Origin: Phoronis ovalis
Lineage: Eukaryota; Phoronida; Phoronidae
NCBI GenBank assembly: GCA_028565635.1
Contig: JAOXYB010026579.1
Coordinates: 1 to 15,718 of the forward strand
Direction: 5' to 3'
Length of the DNA stretch: 15,718 nt
How positions within the stretch are numbered: the first letter of the stretch is position 1; the number at the start of each line of letters is the position of its first letter. The position numbers and the translations under genes are program-made. Below the pieces are notes generated by a model. That model worked only from the letters and a program-made list of their open reading frames with translations. It ran no database searches and was not told where the DNA came from. Positions 11,413 to 15,718 of this stretch are shown one piece after another.

Positions 11413-11562
11413 AGTGGCAGAATGCTGTTATAGGTCTTATTGTATTTGCGCTGGGCTTCGGTCTTCTAGCTACAATTCTTGTCATGTGTGGCTTGTGTGC
11501 CTTGCAGTTACCTAGGAAAGTGTACTACTTTCACTCGGCTGGAGAGATTTATTTTGTATGCG
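11413..11562 (+). CDS. Exon 3, shared: membrane helix 2 and cytoplasmic loop
   Basis: 150 bases, phase 1 at both ends: residues 405-454 in form A and 101-150 in form B. The first codon, Gln, is completed from either upstream exon. Helix 2 is the long hydrophobic run AVIGLIVFALGFGLLATILV and what follows, residues about 409-435 in form A. The short cytoplasmic loop LPRKVYYFHSAGE then leads into IYFVC, the beginning of helix 3. The donor is CG|GTAGGT. Family proteins have this order of helix 2, a short basic loop and helix 3. The exon sits just before the point where CpG becomes rare. Confidence 0.85.
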
Positions 11563-12895
11563 GTAGGTATACATTAATTGTATTATAAACACTTTCTGTC
11601 TTCACAAGAGGCCAAATTAAGTGCCACATTGCTTGATGGCCACAGTGGTAGCTAAAATAAAACTTAACCTGTATTATGAGCACATATAAAAAGTCACTAT
11701 ATCAATGTTATATTGCAGAAAAATGTTTTTCTTTTATTAGGTACATTGCTTGTACCACCAAATAAGAAAACAACATTGGCCAAGGTCATGTGCCCTTCAA
11801 GATCATTATACTCATCAGATGAACAATCATCACAAACACAGATGTTTGACTGGCAACAGTGTTTCTACTGCTTCTATATATCAGTTTTCAAAATATGATC
11901 ACCAGTGGAACATTTCGAGAACAAATATTGAGCTTATACCCTCTGACTTGCAATATGGCCTCTTTCTATCTATCAGATTATTCAAGATATGGGTACAAAT
12001 AGCTAACTTGAGAATAAACATGCCACCAGACCCCGGGCCACCAGATATCACTAACAGCAGCCCATAGGAGTTTTATGCCTTATTTGCAAATTTCTTGCAT
12101 TCCTTTAAGCTTAACAGTTCAAGTGGAGAACAAATGATGACAATAATGTTTATTAATGTTACAGTACACAGCATTTCATTGACTGGTGTTATCACTGACA
12201 GAAGTATTTGCTAAATATACAGTTGCATATCAAAAATCATGATGTATGAAGTCGAGTGTCTAAGTCACAGTACCACTTCCTTCGACTATTGGTTGAAGAA
12301 ATCCTAATGTTAATGTTGGCACTCTAAATTAACACTTAAATACTTTAAAAAGGCTTTTAACAACCAATGTTAATAATATTAATCATCAAAGTATCAGCTA
12401 CAAGAAGATTGATATTCTTAATCTTTAATTATTTCAGCAACAAACAGATGTCATGTGAACTATTCCAGAACTATTGATTCCCTTGGTTTTGTGTAGTGTA
12501 TATTTATATATCACTTTAATGTAACAGCAAGAATTATAATTATACAGTTTCAGCAACACAGGCAGTATTATTCTTGCTTCTACGTCAAATTAAAAATACT
12601 ATTCCTATTTAATCACCAGTCTAAAGTATATTAACTTTTTGTGATCTAAAACATCTCCATAAAATCATTGGTTTGCTGTGGGCTAACTTCACACTAACAT
12701 ATATTGTTTAGGTCCAATCTAATATAACGCAATAAAATTTAGTACTGAAAGCCTCCCCAGAGAGCAGTTTATGTCCTCCTGTAAGCTTTATAGCAAAAAG
12801 CAAAATTATGTTTTTTGCAACCATACCTGCTATAGTTCAAATCACACCTGTAATCCAAACAACAATCTGTCTATAAATGTACTCTATTTTTACAG
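11563..12895 (+). other. Intron between exons 3 and 4
   Basis: It begins gtaggtat and ends ctatttttacag. It contains a candidate alternative terminal exon (11741-11898, listed separately). A second open frame, 11750-12067, overlaps that candidate in another frame. Beyond this I see no repeats or RNA genes. CpG is scarce throughout, unlike the introns upstream. Confidence 0.55.
11741..11898 (+). CDS. Possible alternative terminal exon, truncating after helix 2
   Basis: A strong acceptor (tgtttttcttttattag, ending at 11740) is followed by a frame that continues exon 3 in the correct phase. The junction codon would be Gly, followed by TLLVPPNKKTTLAKV and on to a stop at 11896-11898. An AATAAA lies at 12013-12018. 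The product would keep helices 1 and 2 and the first loop but replace helices 3 and 4 with a polar tail of about 52 residues. The tail resembles nothing I recognise. It could equally be intron sequence that happens to read open, so exon 4 remains the main reading. Confidence 0.2.
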
Positions 12896-13125
12896 CTCTG
12901 AGTGCGACTGCAGCGTTGGTAATATATCCAGCAGCATTGGAACTGATGGAGAATGTTCCACCACATACATACAGCTGGGGATATGTAATAGGCTGGGGTT
13001 TGCCGGCATGTTTTTATGTTTCATCACTATGCATGACTTTAGATGATATGATACATTCAACATCAAGAGGTTGTCCAAGATGTTTGTGTTGCACAAGACG
13101 TCAAACTCCTCTTAACCATGTATGA
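12896..13125 (+). CDS. Exon 4, shared: membrane helices 3 and 4 and cysteine-rich C-terminus
   Basis: 230 bases including the stop: residues 455-530 in form A and 151-226 in form B. It completes helix 3 (IYFVC of exon 3 plus ALSATAALVIYPAAL here). A short second extracellular loop follows (ELMENVPPHTYS), then helix 4 (WGYVIGWGLPACFYVSSLCMTL). The cytoplasmic tail contains GCPRCLCC, four closely spaced cysteines just past the membrane that are plausible palmitoylation sites, and ends PLNHV. The end does not fit a classic class I PDZ ligand, since -2 is Asn. The acceptor is ctatttttacag, and the TGA is at 13123-13125. The whole form B protein has the usual family length. Confidence 0.85.
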
Positions 13126-14261
13126 CACAAATAGAAGAACACATGGCTTTGAGATGCATAGTTTATATACTTACATAAAATTAACATAACACTTTATATT
13201 TCAAATACCTTAACATATTAAAAGATACATTTTCGTGTGTTGCTGGAATTTTAATTCAACTAATATTTCAGTCTTATTGTTCCAACTAAATGTATCTCTG
13301 CATGGTTATGTATCAGCTTGTACAAAACAAGGGAAAGGCAGAAGTATTAGAAATATCAACTTTAAGCAAACTGTATAAAGGTACATGGAGCTGCAACAAA
13401 GTTCATTATTTAGTTTATGATAGATTCTCTGTATGGGATACAAAATAAGTAACATAGCCATGTATTCTATTATTCAAAGAACAAAAACTGTATTAAAAGA
13501 CATGAATCATTAATATCCCACAGCATTTGAACTCTCTTTGAACTCTATGCATAATTTTATAGAAATAAAGTAGCTTACTTGGAACATGCAATCTCCATGA
13601 CAACTGTCAGGTGATAACTGTTATTTTGTACATCAGCTTTTGTGTTGTGTGAAGCAAATAATGCAGTTAGAACATGGGTCAGTAATATTCAACAGGTTAT
13701 TACATTCTTGTACAGTATAAAATATTGATCCTGAATTTTGTAAAAGTTTTAATACTATATGATATATAGGTTGTGTAAATAATACATTGTTAACAGTCAC
13801 ACCTATCATTGGGGGTTGCATTAGATATTTTAAGAAAAATTGTAATTTTCCATAAGTCATCATGAAATCACTTGGGACATATCCATGCACTAGTTCAATT
13901 ATGCATAGCATTATTACATGTTAGGTTCTAGCCAACAGCAAAATTTACAATGATAACTTAGCTCTGGGCAGCAAAACACATTTTATTCTGGCAATGCTCA
14001 GGAGAATAGCATTAGTAAAACTGTCAAATGTGCTGTGATTAACTTTTAAACAAAATTTACGGTTGCACCCCAAAAGTTAGTCTACGAATTGTGATAACAT
14101 TTTTATTTTATACATTAGGCCTCGCACTATTTACCTTGTACTATTAGTAATAGCTGCGATTTCATATAAATACTAACAATATTTACGGCAGCATCACATT
14201 GTCATTCATTTGAATGTTGAAATATGGTAATAAATATATACATGGAATAATTCAACAATGT

Positions 14262-14275
14262 GTTGTCATGACAAC
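14262..14275. repeat. 14-base perfect palindrome with a related copy
   Basis: GTTGTCATGACAAC equals its own reverse complement. The right part and what follows (CATGACAACTG...AGGTGA, 14267-14286) recurs imperfectly at 13596-13614. This may be a decayed short repeat. No terminal repeats or target-site duplication were recognised. Confidence 0.3.
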
Positions 14276-15025
14276 TGAGTAGGTGACAATAAAGGTATTG
14301 ATATTTTTAAATAGCTTTATTAGTTATTAGTATCAAACTAAAATAAATGGTACCAGTAATTATATATGTAATGAAGTTGTGATAGTAACTAAAAATTTGT
14401 TTTTATCAACATTATTGTCATGATAACCAATATGCTATATAATGTTAATAGAGAATACAACATTCACATATATTTGCAGGTAGCTTTTTGGAAACTAAAC
14501 TGTAACTTCATATTAACCTGATTAATGTTTGTCAGTGTTCACCACGACAAAGCATCTTTGCTTATTATAAATGTAAACTGCAGTCTTCCAACAGGTATAA
14601 TAACTGTAATAGATTAATTGTAGAAAGAAATTTTATGTAAATTAAATATTTCACATGAAATACAAACAAGAGATTCAGAGCACTGGTCCATGAAGGAATA
14701 AGGATACAGTAAACTGGAGAACAAGTTCTTCATCCTTGAGCTTAACTACCCATGACTGCTAAAATGTTTTTAAAAAAATAGTGTAACAGCACTAAAACAT
14801 TTTGGTCTGTGCATATAATCATGCTACTTATTTTCTTTTTACATTTAGCTACTGTGAAATGATGTTACATTTCATGTTACTTTTATAATGGCTACATGTT
14901 CAGACCTTGTGTTAGTGTTAGAAAAAAATGTACATGACTTCATGTTAATTGTTCTGATATCACTTGAACTATTAGATAATTATGGTGCATTTGTTATTTT
15001 GGATTTTTATCATTAATTTTGAACT

Positions 15026-15031
15026 AATAAA
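15026..15031 (+). terminator. Distal polyadenylation signal candidate
   Basis: A canonical AATAAA is followed some 25-50 bases later by a GT-rich run (gtattgtgcatacagtgggtg). This is the best-supported of the four hexamers downstream of the stop codon. The proximal one at 13564-13569 has no comparable GT-rich run and could give a short-UTR form. Confidence 0.35.
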
Positions 15032-15060
15032 CTTTAATTACAACTACTTGACAATGTATT

Positions 15061-15718
15061 GTGCATACAGTGGGTGATAGCTTCTTCATGAAAACAAATG
15101 GCATGGAAACTATCCCTCAGAAACGCATCAAACAACTAATGTGACATCTTACAAAGAACTAAATAACTACGATCAACATAAAAGAAGAGAACTTTATTTC
15201 AAAAGCTGAGCATATATTGAAAACTAATAATATTAAATTTCCAAGTACCGGTAAAGCTTTAAAAAAAGTCAAACAATGATATGAAAATTTGTTACTAACA
15301 AATTAGAAGTAAAATGAAATGATAAGAACTTGCTAAAATGATAAAACCAGCAAACATTTTGAATCCTTGGTTGAAAAATGGCCAGAAGATAATATGTTTA
15401 AACAGATTAATCAAAATCTAAACATTTAAATCCTCAAGAAGCTAGTACTAATAAAGATTAGTACAAACAAACAGAAAACTAAACCTCTAATTGTAACATT
15501 TGTTTAGAGTGAGAGAATATTGTTTCTTCATTCTTAACACCTACTTGCTAATTACCATAGGACTATAATATACATTATAACATATCCTCACTTAATGTTG
15601 TTGATTACTTTATCTACTACTAACATAATGTTAGGAAATGCTAAACAAGAGGTCTGCGGGTGCAGACAGATGCCCATCATATGATGTAGTTTCTGTAGTT
15701 GTAAAGCCATCTTTGTAT
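15061..15718. other. Downstream non-coding region
   Basis: AT-rich, CpG-poor sequence after the distal polyadenylation candidate. I see no exon, RNA gene or repeat that I can support. It may be intergenic or the beginning of another transcription unit. Confidence 0.4.

Larger units (their letters stand above)
621..13125 (+). other. Gene span: PMP22/claudin-like tetraspan gene with alternative first halves
   Basis: This is the extent of one transcription unit inferred from six coding exons. Form A joins 621-1707, 5195-5320, 11413-11562 and 12896-13125: 1,593 coding bases, 530 residues. Form B joins 8177-8381, 10624-10719, 11413-11562 and 12896-13125: 681 coding bases, 226 residues. All introns have GT...AG borders and interrupt codons after the first base. 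The hydrophobicity pattern gives four membrane helices, a large first extracellular loop with W...GLW/GIW..C...C, and cytoplasmic ends, as in the PMP22/EMP/claudin superfamily. I cannot assign a specific subfamily. Two tandem genes are unlikely, because I find no separate helix 2 to 4 exons between 5321 and 8176. Transcripts are inferred, not seen. Confidence 0.75.
13126..15060 (+). other. Probable 3' untranslated region
   Basis: Non-coding, AT-rich and very poor in CpG. AATAAA signals occur at 13564-13569, 14229-14234, 14288-14293 and 15026-15031. The last is followed by a GT-rich stretch at about 15054-15078 that resembles a downstream element. A UTR of roughly 0.45 to 1.9 kb is therefore possible. 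A Pumilio-type element TGTAAATA is at 13774-13781. The minus-strand open frame at 13633-13911 shows no family features and is taken as chance. Confidence 0.45.

Noticed and set aside
11750-12067. 105-codon open frame in the exon 3 to 4 intron
   Set aside because: It is out of phase with exon 3 and overlaps the better-supported alternative exon candidate in another frame. It has no recognised motif.
12771-13046. Alternative frame across the exon 4 boundary
   Set aside because: It crosses the acceptor at 12895 without using it and reads through exon 4 out of frame. The phase-1 continuation from exon 3 gives the proper helices 3 and 4.
13633-13911. 92-codon minus-strand open frame downstream of the stop codon
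   Set aside because: No domain or splice support was seen, and it lies in the probable 3' UTR of the plus-strand gene.

Overview
The window reads as AT-rich nuclear DNA of an invertebrate animal. There are no bacterial-style operons or long intronless genes. Coding sequence occurs as short exons with GT/AG borders and pyrimidine tracts. I cannot name the species; a bilaterian (for example a lophotrochozoan) is a guess based on general look and two CTCF-like motifs.

The window holds one plus-strand gene for a four-pass membrane protein of the PMP22/claudin-like fold. I assembled it by matching splice sites, reading phase and protein features. It appears to have two alternative 5' halves joined to one shared 3' half. 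Form A uses exon 1A (621-1707) and exon 2A (5195-5320). Form B uses exon 1B (8177-8381) and exon 2B (10624-10719). Both continue into exon 3 (11413-11562) and exon 4 (12896-13125, stop codon at 13123-13125). Every junction is phase 1, so both routes stay in frame. They give predicted proteins of 530 residues (A) and 226 residues (B). Each alternative half supplies its own cytoplasmic N-terminus, first membrane helix and first extracellular loop, which carries the W...G-[LI]-W-x2-C...C pattern of the family. The shared half supplies helices 2 to 4 and a cysteine-rich cytoplasmic tail. Form B has a typical family size. Form A carries an unusual disordered, charged N-terminal region of about 334 residues.

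By region: 1-620 is upstream or 5' untranslated sequence. 1708-5194 is an intron with nothing I can support. Exon 2A is bracketed by two CTCF-core-like motifs (5133-5146 and 5341-5354). 5321-8176 is intronic for form A and includes the likely form B promoter, with a TATA-like box at 7969-7976. 8382-10623 and 10720-11412 are introns. 11563-12895 is the last intron and holds a possible alternative terminal exon starting at 11741. 13126-15718 is 3' untranslated and downstream sequence with several AATAAA signals.

CpG frequency falls sharply from about the end of exon 3 to the end of the window (about 21 CpG in 4.1 kb, against about 53 in the 2.6 kb before it). This suggests a methylated, CpG-depleted 3' domain. 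I see no RNA genes, CRISPR arrays or recognisable intact mobile elements.
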